Source: a bacterium BMS3Abin11 (lineage in GTDB: Bacteria > Pseudomonadota > Gammaproteobacteria > BMS3Bbin11). From it: a stretch of DNA of 64,000 nt. Below are positions 9,218 to 20,868 of this stretch, in pieces. How positions within the stretch are numbered: position 1 is the stretch's first letter; the number at the start of each line of letters is the position of its first letter. The notes beneath the pieces were generated by a model. The model made no database searches, was not told where the DNA came from, and was given only the letters and a program-made list of their open reading frames with translations. The stretch is taken from contig BDTD01000003.1 in NCBI GenBank assembly GCA_002897635.1, forward strand, positions 1-64,000, in the 5' to 3' direction. Both the position numbers and the translations under genes were made by a program.

Positions 9218-9649
9218 ATGTATTTGAATACAATCAAGCCGGCAGCCGGTTCAAATAAGGCGCCGAAACGTGTAGGGCGCGGCATTGGTTCCGGATGGGG
9301 CAAAACATCTGCTCGCGGACATAAAGGTCAGAAGGCAAGATCCGGCGGCTATCATAAGGTTGGCTTTGAAGGTGGTCAGATGCCATTGCAACGTCGTCTA
9401 CCAAAGCGTGGTTTTCGTTCTGCACTGCAACTAACCACAGCTGAAATCCGTACCCATGAGCTGGCCAAAGTTAGCGAAGATATTATTGATCTCGCCGCAT
9501 TACGTAATGCAGGTTTGATACATAGCCGTATATTGCGTGCCAAAGTTATGCTTTCAGGTTCCATTGAAAAAGCGGTAACGCTAAAAGGCATTGCTGTAAG
9601 CAAAGGTGCAAAAGAAGCGATAGAGAAAGTCGGTGGTAAAGTAGAGTAA
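9218..9649 (+). CDS. rplO: 50S ribosomal protein L15
   Basis: L15 is a late-assembly large-subunit protein. ATG at 9218 gives 143 residues, matching the E. coli length of 144 and the N terminus [20 protein letters not shown]. An upstream in-frame ATG at 9200 would lie inside rpmD and add six foreign residues, so it is rejected. Motifs include [20 protein letters not shown] and [15 protein letters not shown]. The stop overlaps the secY start by one base (TAATG). Confidence 0.95.
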   Translation: MYLNTIKPAAGSNKAPKRVGRGIGSGWGKTSARGHKGQKARSGGYHKVGFEGGQMPLQRRLPKRGFRSALQLTTAEIRTHELAKVSEDIIDLAALRNAGLIHSRILRAKVMLSGSIEKAVTLKGIAVSKGAKEAIEKVGGKVE

Positions 9650-10992
9650 TGGCAAAACGCGGTACATCAATAGGTGCCAAAAAAGGTGGGCTGACCGAGC
9701 TTAGACAGCGCATATTCTTTGTCATTGGTGCGCTGATAATATTTCGCATGGGTGCTCATATTCCAGTTCCTGGTATTAATGCCGAAGCACTGGCGACGTT
9801 GTTTGCTCAAACAAAGGGCTCAATTGTTGATGTGTTCAACATGTTTTCAGGTGGTGCCTTGAGCCGCCTGTCACTGTTTGCACTTGGCGTGATGCCTTAC
9901 ATCTCATCATCAATCATTATGCAGATGATGACGTCAGTCGTGCCGACGCTGGAACAGTTAAAGAAAGAAGGTGAAAGTGGTCGTCGTAAGATAACGCAAT
10001 ACACCCGATATGGCACAGTAGTACTGGCTTTATTCCAGGCCCTGGGTATTGCTGTAGCACTGGAAAGCCAGACGGCGGGTGGCATGAATGTAGTTATCGC
10101 TGCGGGACTGGGTTTCAAGATAACGACAGTTATTACACTGGTCGCCGGAACTATGTTTCTGGTATGGCTGGGTGAACAGATGACTGAAAGAGGGATAGGT
10201 AATGGTATCTCTTTAATAATATTTGCGGGAATTGTTGCAGGGCTGCCATCGGCGTTAGGTGGAACCCTGGAATTGGCACGGACAGGAACATTTTCACCCA
10301 TTGGCGTGTTGGTACTGCTGATTGGCGCATTAGCAATTACTGGCTTTGTTGTCTTTATGGAGCGTGGCCAGAGAAGGATTACGGTTAATTACGCACAACG
10401 TCAGCGTGGCCGAAAAATGTATGCCGGGCAAAGCAGTCATTTGCCGTTGAAAGTAAATATGGCAGGTGTAATACCACCCATTTTTGCTTCAAGTATCATA
10501 CTTTTCCCAGCCAGTCTTGGCAGCTGGTTCGGGCAGGCTGAAGGAATGCGTTGGTTAAAAGACCTGTCGACAACACTGTCACCGGGTCAACCTTTATACG
10601 TAATGCTTTATGCAGCGTTGATTGTATTTTTCTGCTTTTTCTATACGGCGATGATTTTTAACCCGAAGGAAACAGCAGAGAACCTGAAGAAATCAGGTGC
10701 ATTTGTACCCGGGATTCGTCCTGGCGACCAAACAGCAAATTATATTGATGGTGTTGTCTCCAGATTGACACTGGTCGGCGCCGCCTATATTACATTTGTC
10801 AGTCTGGTGCCTGAATTTCTGATTGTTAAATGGAATGTGCCATTTTACTTTGGCGGTACATCATTACTGATTATCGTCGTTGTATTAATGGATTTTATTT
10901 CACAGATTCAGTCTCATCTGATGTCACGTCAGTATGAAAGTCTGCTGAAAAAGACAAACCTGTCTGGCGGTGGATTAGGTTTTGGAAGTTGA
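9649..10992 (+). CDS. secY: Protein translocase subunit SecY
   Basis: SecY is the channel of the Sec translocon in the inner membrane, working with SecE, SecG and SecA. The 447-residue protein has ten hydrophobic segments. Conserved parts are [10 protein letters not shown] after the first helix, the TM2 plug region [20 protein letters not shown], the cytosolic loop [15 protein letters not shown], and the late loop [20 protein letters not shown]. It lies in the standard place at the end of the spc operon and overlaps rplO by one base. Confidence 0.97.
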   Translation: MAKRGTSIGAKKGGLTELRQRIFFVIGALIIFRMGAHIPVPGINAEALATLFAQTKGSIVDVFNMFSGGALSRLSLFALGVMPYISSSIIMQMMTSVVPTLEQLKKEGESGRRKITQYTRYGTVVLALFQALGIAVALESQTAGGMNVVIAAGLGFKITTVITLVAGTMFLVWLGEQMTERGIGNGISLIIFAGIVAGLPSALGGTLELARTGTFSPIGVLVLLIGALAITGFVVFMERGQRRITVNYAQRQRGRKMYAGQSSHLPLKVNMAGVIPPIFASSIILFPASLGSWFGQAEGMRWLKDLSTTLSPGQPLYVMLYAALIVFFCFFYTAMIFNPKETAENLKKSGAFVPGIRPGDQTANYIDGVVSRLTLVGAAYITFVSLVPEFLIVKWNVPFYFGGTSLLIIVVVLMDFISQIQSHLMSRQYESLLKKTNLSGGGLGFGS

Positions 10993-11003
10993 GGTAAAGG
11001 AAA

Positions 11004-11117
11004 ATGAAAGTACAGGCATCAGTCAAGAAGCTCTGCAGGGATTGTAAAATCGTTATTCGTAAAAGAGTTGTGCGTGTGATCTGTAAAGATCCTCGTCATA
11101 AACAGCGACAGGGTTAA
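11004..11117 (+). CDS. rpmJ: 50S ribosomal protein L36
   Basis: This 37-residue protein is too short for many gene finders but is clear. It begins [17 protein letters not shown] and ends [10 protein letters not shown]. The zinc ligands Cys11, Cys14, Cys27 and His32 are all present, so it is the zinc-binding form. AAAGG lies just before the ATG. It closes the spc operon, 11 bases after secY. Confidence 0.95.
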   Translation: MKVQASVKKLCRDCKIVIRKRVVRVICKDPRHKQRQG

Positions 11118-11132
11118 AACCATTTGTAAATA

Positions 11133-11174
11133 GGCCTGGCTAACGCTATCACCTTAACAGGTAATGGTGCCAGG
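11133..11174 (+). terminator. Imperfect hairpin at the spc-alpha junction
   Basis: CCTGGC near 11135 pairs with GCCAGG near 11169, and CACCT with AGGTAATGG inside. No uridine run follows, so this may be a weak terminator, a processing site or an attenuator rather than a factor-independent terminator. It is the only secondary structure seen in the 155-base gap after rpmJ. Confidence 0.35.
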
Positions 11175-11197
11175 GTGTTTGTATAGTAAACAATCGA

Positions 11198-11226
11198 TTG
11201 ATTTTGTGTGTAAAGGGCAGTATCCT
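11198..11226 (+). promoter_or_regulatory. Candidate alpha-operon promoter
   Basis: TTGATT (11198-11203) and TATCCT (11221-11226) are separated by exactly 17 bases, a fair sigma-70 match (4 of 6 at each box). It lies in the gap before rpsM, where the alpha operon promoter is found in E. coli. The call is based on pattern and position only. Confidence 0.45.
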
Positions 11227-11272
11227 TACGCGTTTTTCAATTTTGCACTAATTCTATAGCGGAGAGCCTTAG

Positions 11273-11629
11273 ATGGCACGTATAGCAGGTATAAATCTAC
11301 CGAATTACAAGCATGTTGTGATTGGATTGACTTCCATTTACGGCATAGGTAACGCACGTTCTCGCAATATTTGTGAGTCGGCAGGTGTGAAGCCAGACAC
11401 AAAATGCAGTGAATTAAGTGATGCTGATGCAGAACAACTGCGTATAGAGGTCGCAAAATTCGATGTGGAAGGCGATCTCCGCCGTGAGACGACTATGAAT
11501 ATCAAGCGTCTTATGGATATGGGTTCATACCGTGGCATCCGTCACCGTCGCGGACTGCCTGTCCGTGGTCAGCGTACCAAAACTAATGCGCGCACACGTA
11601 AAGGCCCCACCAGGCCAATTCGTAAGTAA
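11273..11629 (+). CDS. rpsM: 30S ribosomal protein S13
   Basis: S13 is a small-subunit head protein bridging to the large subunit. The 118-residue product starts [20 protein letters not shown] and ends with CYRG-type sequence [20 protein letters not shown] followed by [18 protein letters not shown] sequence precedes the ATG. It is the first gene of the alpha operon. Confidence 0.97.
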   Translation: MARIAGINLPNYKHVVIGLTSIYGIGNARSRNICESAGVKPDTKCSELSDADAEQLRIEVAKFDVEGDLRRETTMNIKRLMDMGSYRGIRHRRGLPVRGQRTKTNARTRKGPTRPIRK

Positions 11630-11664
11630 GAACATCGTAATAACGCAGCACACAGAGTTAAATT

Positions 11665-12060
11665 ATGGCTAATCCAGCATCAGGTTCAAAAGGCAGAAAG
11701 CGTGTAAAAAAGAATGTCTCAGAAGGCATCGCTCACATACATGCAACCTTTAACAACACAATAATCACCATTACAGACAGGCAGGGTAATACCCTGTGCT
11801 GGAAAACTGCAGGTGGTTCAGGCTTTAGAGGCTCAAGAAAGAGTACTCCTTTTGCTGCACAGGTTGCAGCAGAGCATGCTGGAAAAGAAGCCAGGGACAT
11901 GGGTGTCAGGCACCTTGAAGTCCGTGTCAAAGGTCCTGGACCTGGTCGTGACTCAGCTATACGAGCACTCAATTCTGTAGGATTCGAGATCAGTAATATT
12001 TCGGATGTTACGCCTATCCCACATAATGGTTGCCGTCCGTCAAAACGGCGCCGCGTCTAA
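11665..12060 (+). CDS. rpsK: 30S ribosomal protein S11
   Basis: S11 forms part of the platform and contacts mRNA at the E site. The 131-residue product has the core [20 protein letters not shown] (near residue 22), [20 protein letters not shown], and the C terminus [18 protein letters not shown]. Asn-Gly in PHNG is the site that forms isoaspartate in E. coli S11, and a pcm repair enzyme is present elsewhere in this window at 23198. Any link between the two is inference. Confidence 0.97.
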   Translation: MANPASGSKGRKRVKKNVSEGIAHIHATFNNTIITITDRQGNTLCWKTAGGSGFRGSRKSTPFAAQVAAEHAGKEARDMGVRHLEVRVKGPGPGRDSAIRALNSVGFEISNISDVTPIPHNGCRPSKRRRV

Positions 12061-12078
12061 TCATCCGGAGATTTAACA

Positions 12079-12705
12079 GTGGCAAGATATATAGGATCAG
12101 TCTGTCGTTTGTGCCGTCGCGAAGGTGGCAAACTTTATCTGAAAGGCGAGCGCTGCTTTACAGACAAGTGTTCAGTTGAAAAGCGTGCATACCCACCCGG
12201 ACAGCATGGACAGCGTCGTACACGAGTCTCGGATTATGGTCTTCAGTTAAGGGAAAAGCAGAAGTTGCGTCGCATCTATGGTGTGATGGAAAATCAGTTT
12301 CTTGATTATTATAAAGAAGCCGATCGTATAAAAGGTTCAACAGGTGATAATCTTCTGAAGCTGTTGGAAGGTCGCCTTGATAACGTTGTTTATCGCATGG
12401 GCTTCGGTACTTCAAGGGCTGAGTCACGCCAACTGTTGCGGCATAACTGCATACTTGTAAATGGTAAACGTCTTAATATCCCTTCTTACCAGGTTCACCC
12501 GAGCGACGAAATTACTGTCACGGAATCAGCTAAACAACAGATTCGTGTCACAGCAGCACTTGAAGCAGCAGAACAGCGCGGCGTTGCCGACTGGCTTGAT
12601 GTTGATTTTAAGGCAATGAAAGGCGTTTATCGTGTTACCCCGGATCGCAGTGACCTGCCAGGTGAGATCGACGAGTCACTTGTTATCGCACTGTATTCTA
12701 AGTAA
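12079..12705 (+). CDS. rpsD: 30S ribosomal protein S4, four-cysteine (zinc) type
   Basis: S4 is a primary 16S binder and, in E. coli, the repressor of the alpha operon. The 208-residue protein starts with GTG after CCGGAG. The core ([32 protein letters not shown], the S4 RNA-binding domain near residues 97-160) is standard. Unlike E. coli S4, the N terminus has Cys9, Cys12, Cys26 and Cys31 (VCRLCRREG...GERCFTDKC). These are the same four positions that bind zinc in Thermus S4. The zinc form is inferred from these residues. The rest of the gene sits in normal operon order. Confidence 0.96.
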   Translation: MARYIGSVCRLCRREGGKLYLKGERCFTDKCSVEKRAYPPGQHGQRRTRVSDYGLQLREKQKLRRIYGVMENQFLDYYKEADRIKGSTGDNLLKLLEGRLDNVVYRMGFGTSRAESRQLLRHNCILVNGKRLNIPSYQVHPSDEITVTESAKQQIRVTAALEAAEQRGVADWLDVDFKAMKGVYRVTPDRSDLPGEIDESLVIALYSK

Positions 12706-12737
12706 TTAAAGTCTCAGCCCACAGAAGAGGGATCGGA

Positions 12738-13775
12738 ATGTCAGATTCAGTAATAGATTTCCTGAAGCCACGTTTTGTTGATGTCACCAAAATTGATGAC
12801 AATCACGCACGCGTAACTATCGAGCCGCTGGAACGCGGGTTTGGATTTACCCTGGGTACAGCCCTGCGTCGTATCCTGCTGTCATCCATCTCCGGTTATG
12901 CAATCTCAGAAGTAAAAATCACCGGTGTTGATCATGAATATGACAATATCGAAGGTGTACAGGAAGATGTACTGGAGATTCTGATGAATCTTAAGAGCGT
13001 TGCTCTTTCTCTTGAAGGTAGAGAGAGTGCAAAACTCCATATAAAGAAAAAAGGCCCTGGTGAATTAACCGCAGGTGATCTTGCTGCAGAGCATGATGTA
13101 ATGATTGCCAATCCTGATCTTGTTATCGCCCATATCAACAAAAAAGTTGAACTGGAGATGGAACTTGATGTTACCCAGGGCAGAGGCTATCACACAGCAG
13201 TTTCACGCAAAAAGGATGAAGAAACAAGCAGTATTGGTGTGATCATGCTTGATGCATCATACAGCCCGGTTCGTCAGGTATCATACGATGTAGATTCAGC
13301 CCGCGTAGAGCAGCGTACAGATCTCGACAAACTAATTTTCACACTTGAAACAGACGGTACGGTTGATCCGGAACAGTCGATTCGTATGGCAGCCACTATT
13401 CTCTATGACCAGATTTCAGTGTTTGTTGATCTAAAAGTCAAAGAGCCAGAGCCGGAAGAACCTGAAGAACCACCGATAGATCCGATTTTACTGCGTCCAG
13501 TCGATGATCTTGAGCTAACGGTCCGGTCTGCTAATTGCCTGAAGGCCGAAAATATATTTTACATTGGTGATCTGGTTCAGCGTGATGAAAGCGAGCTACT
13601 GAAGACACCAAATTTAGGTAAGAAATCATTAACAGAGATAAAGGACGTTCTGGCACAGAATGGACTTTCTCTTGGCACCAAACTCGAAGTATGGCCACCT
13701 GCATCACTGATTCAAAGCCGTGATGAAGAAGCGGCTACAGGGTTTGTAGAGGTAAAATATAATGCGACACCGTAA
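12738..13775 (+). CDS. rpoA: DNA-directed RNA polymerase subunit alpha
   Basis: Alpha dimerises to nucleate RNA polymerase and its C-terminal domain contacts UP elements and activators. The 345-residue protein has an N-terminal domain ([20 protein letters not shown] near residue 33), an acidic proline-rich linker ([11 protein letters not shown] near 237) and a C-terminal domain with [14 protein letters not shown], including the DNA-contacting arginine. After the conserved WPPAS it runs on for about 17 more residues (329 residues in E. coli). Its final 14 bases overlap rplQ, as if an original stop had been lost. Confidence 0.97.
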   Translation: MSDSVIDFLKPRFVDVTKIDDNHARVTIEPLERGFGFTLGTALRRILLSSISGYAISEVKITGVDHEYDNIEGVQEDVLEILMNLKSVALSLEGRESAKLHIKKKGPGELTAGDLAAEHDVMIANPDLVIAHINKKVELEMELDVTQGRGYHTAVSRKKDEETSSIGVIMLDASYSPVRQVSYDVDSARVEQRTDLDKLIFTLETDGTVDPEQSIRMAATILYDQISVFVDLKVKEPEPEEPEEPPIDPILLRPVDDLELTVRSANCLKAENIFYIGDLVQRDESELLKTPNLGKKSLTEIKDVLAQNGLSLGTKLEVWPPASLIQSRDEEAATGFVEVKYNATP

Positions 13776-14142
13776 AAGTGGCAGAAAGCTGAATATGACC
13801 AGCGCTCATCGCAAGGCCATGTTCAAAAACATGACAGTATCTCTTCTTCGCCATGAAGAAATCCGCACAACCCTGCCGAAGGCTAAGGAACTGCGCCGTC
13901 ACGCAGAGCCGTTGATTACTCTCGGTAAGACATCAACAGTCGCCAACCGCAGACTGGCATTTTCACGTCTGCGTGATCGTGAGATGGTAAGCAAGTTGTT
14001 CGATGATCTTGGCGTACATTTTAAAGACCGTCCAGGTGGCTATTTACGCATCCTGAAATGCGGTTATCGTCCGGGTGACAAAGCACCTATGGCTATTGTA
14101 CAGATGGTCTCGCGTGAAAAAGTTGATGCAGAGGGGGGGTGA
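13762..14142 (+). CDS. rplQ: 50S ribosomal protein L17
   Basis: L17 lies near the tunnel exit. The 126-residue protein begins [20 protein letters not shown] and has [25 protein letters not shown], typical of the family. The start lies 14 bases inside rpoA in another frame. It is the last gene of the alpha operon and is followed by a strong terminator. Confidence 0.97.
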   Translation: MRHRKSGRKLNMTSAHRKAMFKNMTVSLLRHEEIRTTLPKAKELRRHAEPLITLGKTSTVANRRLAFSRLRDREMVSKLFDDLGVHFKDRPGGYLRILKCGYRPGDKAPMAIVQMVSREKVDAEGG

Positions 14143-14183
14143 CGCATCGGCGGATTGACAACAGTTTACAGTAATCCTTAAAA

Positions 14184-14214
14184 GGGCCATGCATAATGCA
14201 TGGTCTTTTTTTTT
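14184..14214 (+). terminator. Factor-independent terminator after rplQ
   Basis: GGCCATGCA and TGCATGGTC pair around a TAA loop (14185-14205) and are followed by nine thymines (14206-14214). This is a textbook terminator and ends the whole ribosomal block. Confidence 0.9.
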
Positions 14215-14316
14215 CTAAATATATTCATTCTAAAAACTATCGAGATATTAACGTCTGGTTGACAGTAGATCTGTATATGAATATTCTAGTGGATGCTTTG
14301 CTATTTAAAAAATCCA

Positions 14317-14399
14317 TCATTGCGAGCAAAGCGTAGCAATCTCTTTGTTAAGAATCAGTTGGTTAGAGATTTCTTCGTCACTACATTCTTCGCAATGAC
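14317..14399. repeat. Palindromic CATTGCGAG...CTCGCAATG repeat, copy 1
   Basis: TCATTGCGAGCAAAGCGTAG at the left end and its imperfect complement at the right end (CTTCGTCACTACATTCTTCG, CAATGA) form a long hairpin of about 83 bases. A second copy with the same ends is at 28235-28320. Repeats of this CGTCATTGCGAG type are common in environmental bacterial genomes as small palindromic elements. No gene lies in 14215-14478 apart from this repeat. Confidence 0.75.
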
Positions 14400-14478
14400 G
14401 ACACACCAGAGGCTTTCTAAATAAATGTACTATTGATGGTTACAACTCACTGCTACTTATTTTCTGGGCTCAATACTT

Positions 14479-15201
14479 TTGATTGCTCTGTTTACTGATT
14501 TTGGTCACGATGGACTGTATGTAGGACAGTTACATGCAGTTATTAGTACTGCCTTACCTGAAATAAGTATTGTCGACCTGTGCCACACTATACCGCCACA
14601 CGATATTCGTGCAGCCGCTTATCTCCTTCCTGCCTATACGCGCTATTTATCTCCAGCCAGTGTCATAGTCTGCGTTGTCGATCCCGGTGTCGGCAGCGAA
14701 CGACCGCACGCTGTCTGCAAAGCTGATGGTCGTTGGTACATAGGGCCGGATGACGGTCTTTTTGATGTACTGGGACAACATGTGCATAGCTTCAGGAAAT
14801 ATCATTTTCAGTGGCCCGGTGAGGTAAGTGATAGTTTTCATGCCCGTGATATCTACACTCCTGCTGCCTGTCTGCTTGCAGAATCAGGTGGTTCGGATGT
14901 TTTACAGGGTCAGCCTGTTGAAACGGATAAGCAGAGATTTTCTGCTGATCTTAATGAAGTCATCTATTTTGATTATTTTGGCAATGCGATAACCGGCCTA
15001 CGCGGGACTACGATCAAAACTGAAGGAAAAATTACAATAAATAGCGTAACAATAAATCATGCCAGAGTCTTTTCAGATGTACCGGCAGGTGACTGTTTCT
15101 GGTATGAAAATGCCAATGGCCTGGTAGAAATTGCAACTAATCAGAGTGGAGCCAGGGATAGTCTTGGGCTTCAGTTGGGCGATTCGTTCAGTGTAGACTG
15201 A
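14479..15201 (+). CDS. SAM hydroxide adenosyltransferase (DUF62 family)
   Basis: The 240-residue protein belongs to the DUF62/SAM hydrolase family, which uses hydroxide to split S-adenosylmethionine into adenosine and methionine. It is related to the fluorinase and chlorinase. Evidence is the N-terminal IALFTDFGHDGLYVGQL, VVDPGVGSERP near residue 73, and YIGPDDGLF near residue 94 (usually PDNG), plus the C-terminal domain with DYFGNAITGL. No ATG lies nearby in frame; TTG at 14479 places the conserved LFTDFG where the family has it. Its stop codon lies in the direct repeat flanking the next MITE. Physiological role is unknown. Confidence 0.85.
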   Translation: MIALFTDFGHDGLYVGQLHAVISTALPEISIVDLCHTIPPHDIRAAAYLLPAYTRYLSPASVIVCVVDPGVGSERPHAVCKADGRWYIGPDDGLFDVLGQHVHSFRKYHFQWPGEVSDSFHARDIYTPAACLLAESGGSDVLQGQPVETDKQRFSADLNEVIYFDYFGNAITGLRGTTIKTEGKITINSVTINHARVFSDVPAGDCFWYENANGLVEIATNQSGARDSLGLQLGDSFSVD

Positions 15202-15203
15202 AG

Positions 15204-15360
15204 GGCACCTCTATTTATTCATGAATAATCATCTTGAATCCAAAATCAGCCATCTCTGCGTTAAGAATCTTCGCAATAGCTCGCTATTACGTGCGTTTCT
15301 TGCCTTGATCTGGCAGATTTTGAATCCAATCTGTATTATCCATGAATAAATAGAGGTGTC
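15204..15360. mobile_element. MITE family A, copy 1
   Basis: A 157-bp element with inverted ends (GGCACCTCTATTTATTCATG and its near-complement at 15341-15360; similarity extends about 50 bp inwards). It is flanked by the direct repeat CTGAAG (15198-15203 and 15361-15366). The middle has a hairpin core TCTTCGCAATAGCT/GCTATTACGTGCG at about 15268-15295 that is shared with the copies at 33689 and 51488. It has no coding capacity. It lies between the convergent DUF62 gene and uvrA. Confidence 0.82.
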
Positions 15361-15368
15361 CTGAAGTT

Positions 15369-18212
<2,844 letters not shown>

Positions 18213-18382
18213 GGTTGGTAGATGATTTATGTGAAATTCAGTTGGTCTGAAATTGTCTGCATGAGGTGACATTACTCCAGTTGACTATATGCTTCTTATT
18301 TTATCTGATTTCGTGATGAATATGCGTTGACATCAGAGTAAAATCTATCTGTTTGAATAGCCTGATTCGGTTGCAGAATTTT

Positions 18383-18460
18383 GTGCGAATGAATTCGCAC
18401 CTACAGGCCATAAAATAGCTTAAGCAAAGAAAATATTGTAGGTCCGAATTCATTCGGACA
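18383..18460. repeat. REP-like inverted pair (GTGCGAATGAATTCGCAC family)
   Basis: Two oppositely oriented copies, 18383-18405 and 18437-18460, each a short palindrome carrying CCTACA or TGTAGG on one side. The same motif occurs as a pair at 20744-20796 and singly at 46255-46278. The pair lies in the divergent gap between uvrA and the MFS gene, so it could form a cruciform or affect transcript ends. No gene lies in this gap. Confidence 0.75.
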
Positions 18461-18507
18461 CTAACAACAGAGTTTTTTGGCATTTAAACCGTGAATCACA
18501 GGCAGGC

Positions 18508-19899
18508 ATGAAAAAAAGACGTAGTACGGGCGCCCCGATGACATCGCTGGAACGACGCTCGGTCAGTGCGCTGGCGGGTGTCTTCGGCCTGCGCATGCTG
18601 GGACTGTTTCTTATCCTGCCCGTATTTGCACTCTATGCCGTGGATCTGGAGGGAAATACGGCCTTTCTTACCGGGGTGGCGATAGGGGCCTACGGTCTGA
18701 CACAGGCCATTTTCCAGATTCCCTTTGGTCTGATGTCAGATAAATTCGGTCGCAAACGGGTTATTGCTGCCGGACTGCTGATATTTGCCATTGGCAGTGT
18801 AGTGGCTGCCATGGCAGACAGTATCAACGGTGTCATTATCGGTCGTGCCCTGCAGGGTACCGGTGCTATTGCAGCAGCGGTTATCGCACTGGCTTCAGAC
18901 CTGACACGTGAAGAACAGCGCACCAAGGCAATGGCTATTATCGGTATGACTATTGGCCTGGCTTTCTTTGTCGCGTTAATGCTGGGACCGGTACTGGACC
19001 GAAGTATCGGTGTACCGGGAATATTCTGGCTGACCGCAGTACTTGCTATCGCTGCCATCGTTGTTGTTTACAAATCCGTGCCCACACCGGTTGCCAGTCA
19101 TGTTCCTGTGGGCGGCGAGACAAGTCTGAAAAAACAATTTTCAATCATCCTTAAAGATATTCATCTTCTACGTCTTGATTTAGGGATATTCTGTTTACAC
19201 CTGGTGCTGACGGCTTTTTTTGTTGCCGTTCCCTTTACACTGGTTGAATCGCTTGATATTCAACGTGAATCACAATGGAGTGTTTATCTGCCAGTAGTAT
19301 TGTTGTCCGTTATTGCGATGGTACCGCTGGTACTGATGACCACCCGCAAAAAACGCATCCCGAATATTTTTCTGGCTGGAATCGTCCTGTTGCTGGTGGG
19401 CGAGTTGATATTTACTTTCGGCGCTCAGTCGACAATCTGGTTTCTACCAGGAATGGTGGTCTGGTTCACCGGCTTTAATACCCTGGAATCACTGATGCCT
19501 TCGTTAGTTTCACGTCTTGCCCCAGTGCAGAATAAGGGTGCGGCAATTGGTATTTATAACAGTTCAGAATTCTTTGGTGCCTTTCTCGGCGGCGTGCTGG
19601 GGGGGCTGGTGCTGGGACTCTATGGTACGCGGGGGGTATATCTGATGTCTGCAGCGGTGATCGTCATCTGGTTATTGATCATGCTACCGGCAAAACCACC
19701 AAAACTGCTCGATACCCGTGTGCTGCGCTTCGTAGATCTTGATTCACAGAGCAATAGCCTGGCGGCCGAGTTATCGGCTATAGACGGTGTGACAGAAGTA
19801 ATCGTCATGGCTCCGCAGGGTGTGGTCTATCTCAAGGTTGATTCGGAGTTGTTGCTGCCTGAGGCACTGGAGAAGTATGAGACAGTCGCTGATAATTGA
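18508..19899 (+). CDS. MFS transporter with C-terminal ferredoxin-like domain (YajR-like)
   Basis: A 463-residue inner-membrane carrier of the major facilitator superfamily with 12 hydrophobic helices. The loop between helices 2 and 3 carries GLMSDKFGRKRVI (motif A). The segment GRALQGTGAIAAAVIALASD in helix 4 is typical of drug:H+ antiporter-like members. After helix 12 there is a soluble domain of about 65 residues (from DTRVLRFVD to the end) that resembles the YAM domain of E. coli YajR in place and size. Substrate is unknown. It reads away from uvrA and is followed directly by ssb. Confidence 0.85.
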   Translation: MKKRRSTGAPMTSLERRSVSALAGVFGLRMLGLFLILPVFALYAVDLEGNTAFLTGVAIGAYGLTQAIFQIPFGLMSDKFGRKRVIAAGLLIFAIGSVVAAMADSINGVIIGRALQGTGAIAAAVIALASDLTREEQRTKAMAIIGMTIGLAFFVALMLGPVLDRSIGVPGIFWLTAVLAIAAIVVVYKSVPTPVASHVPVGGETSLKKQFSIILKDIHLLRLDLGIFCLHLVLTAFFVAVPFTLVESLDIQRESQWSVYLPVVLLSVIAMVPLVLMTTRKKRIPNIFLAGIVLLLVGELIFTFGAQSTIWFLPGMVVWFTGFNTLESLMPSLVSRLAPVQNKGAAIGIYNSSEFFGAFLGGVLGGLVLGLYGTRGVYLMSAAVIVIWLLIMLPAKPPKLLDTRVLRFVDLDSQSNSLAAELSAIDGVTEVIVMAPQGVVYLKVDSELLLPEALEKYETVADN

Positions 19900-19978
19900 G
19901 ATATTATTATTCGACTGATTATTGGACACTGGTTTCATGGACAGGAAACCACAACGCAACACAAAGGAGACGCAAGCA

Positions 19979-20437
19979 ATGGCACGAGGAGTGAATAAAG
20001 TAATTCTGGTTGGTAATCTGGGCAAGGACCCGGAAGTTCGTTTTGCACCCAGTGGCAGCGCGATGGCTAATATTACCGTCGCCACCACCGAATCATGGAA
20101 GGACAAGCAGACCGGTGAGAAACAGGAAAAAACAGAATGGCACAGGGTTGTTTTCTTTAACAGGCTGGCTGAAATCGTCGGTGAATATCTGAAAAAGGGC
20201 AGCCAGGTCTATATCGAAGGCCGCATACAAACTCGCAAATGGCAGGGCCAGGACGGTCAGGATCGCTATACAACCGAAATCGTTGCCAATGAGATGCAAA
20301 TGCTGGGTAGCCGATCAGGTGGTGGCGACACAGCCTGGAATGCACCGCAAGATTCAGCACCGGCGCAACAACAGGCGGATGCGCCTCAGGCCAGTACAAC
20401 GCCGAGTGATGATTTTGATGATGATGTACCGTTTTAG
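19979..20437 (+). CDS. ssb: Single-stranded DNA-binding protein
   Basis: SSB coats single-stranded DNA in replication, recombination and repair. The 152-residue protein has the OB fold from [21 protein letters not shown] to about residue 110, a Gln/Pro/Ala-rich linker and the acidic tip DDFDDDVPF that binds partner proteins. ATG at 19979 is chosen because AAGGAG lies 9-14 bases upstream and the N terminus matches the family. A TTG at 19922 would add 19 unrelated residues. A weak LexA-like sequence upstream is discussed among the rejected items. Confidence 0.96.
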   Translation: MARGVNKVILVGNLGKDPEVRFAPSGSAMANITVATTESWKDKQTGEKQEKTEWHRVVFFNRLAEIVGEYLKKGSQVYIEGRIQTRKWQGQDGQDRYTTEIVANEMQMLGSRSGGGDTAWNAPQDSAPAQQQADAPQASTTPSDDFDDDVPF

Positions 20438-20465
20438 GGCGCCTTCGCGGCTGGCGTTTTTTTCT
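20438..20465 (+). terminator. Probable terminator after ssb
   Basis: CGCC (20440-20443) and GGCG (20453-20456) form a short GC stem that is followed immediately by seven thymines (20457-20463). The stem is short, so efficiency is uncertain. Confidence 0.6.
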
Positions 20466-20490
20466 CACTTTTTTTATTATTGTATTTGAA

Positions 20491-20715
20491 TTGAGCCGTG
20501 TTTTTCGCCCACCAGGGCGAGTTACTTTTCTTTACTTGTCTAAAGAAAAGATAACCAAAAGAAACGACACCCGACATACTTGCCCATAATAAAAACCATT
20601 ATGGGTTCCCTGCGATGCTCGGATGAGCTGGCGGGGTGTGAACTCGGGCTATGCCCTCAGACAGGCACACCCCGAAATCCCCAGCTCATCCTGCGCGTCT
20701 CGGCAAGCCTGAACG
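20491..20715. repeat. Complex dispersed repeat (GTTACTTTTCTTT...AAAGAAAAG type)
   Basis: This stretch has no credible gene. It contains TTACTTTTCTTT facing AAAGAAAAG around 20521-20555. Downstream, GATGAGCTGGCGGGGTGTG faces its complement CACACCCCG...CCAGCTCATC across 20620-20690. The leader GCCGTGTTTTTCG recurs in altered form at 51376-51413. Such sequences are familiar dispersed repeats in gammaproteobacterial genomes (general knowledge). Function is unknown. Confidence 0.6.
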
Positions 20716-20743
20716 GGATTTGTAGATCAAAATCAAAAGCACT

Positions 20744-20796
20744 TTGTAGGTGCGAATTTATTCGCACAATTTTGTCCGAATAAATTCGAACCTACA
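20744..20796. repeat. REP-like inverted pair, second location
   Basis: TGTAGGTGCGAATTTATTCG (20744 on) and its mirror ending GAACCTACA (to 20796) form a pair of the same family as 18383-18460. They lie 72 bases before the peptidase gene. The two halves can pair with each other into one long hairpin. Confidence 0.75.
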
Positions 20797-20868
20797 GTAA
20801 AATATTACTGCTGATTCTGAGCCGAGTTCTAAAATCAGTGACAAAGACCCAAGACCAAGGCGTTCCTA

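Noticed and set aside
19931-19946. LexA-like box CTGG-N8-ACAG before ssb
   Set aside because: One arm departs from CTGT and the spacer is not alternating AT as in real SOS boxes; the case is too weak to call.
20580-20783. Possible gene in the gap before the M3 peptidase
   Set aside because: The frame lies wholly in dispersed repeats and their palindromes; codon pattern is not protein-like.
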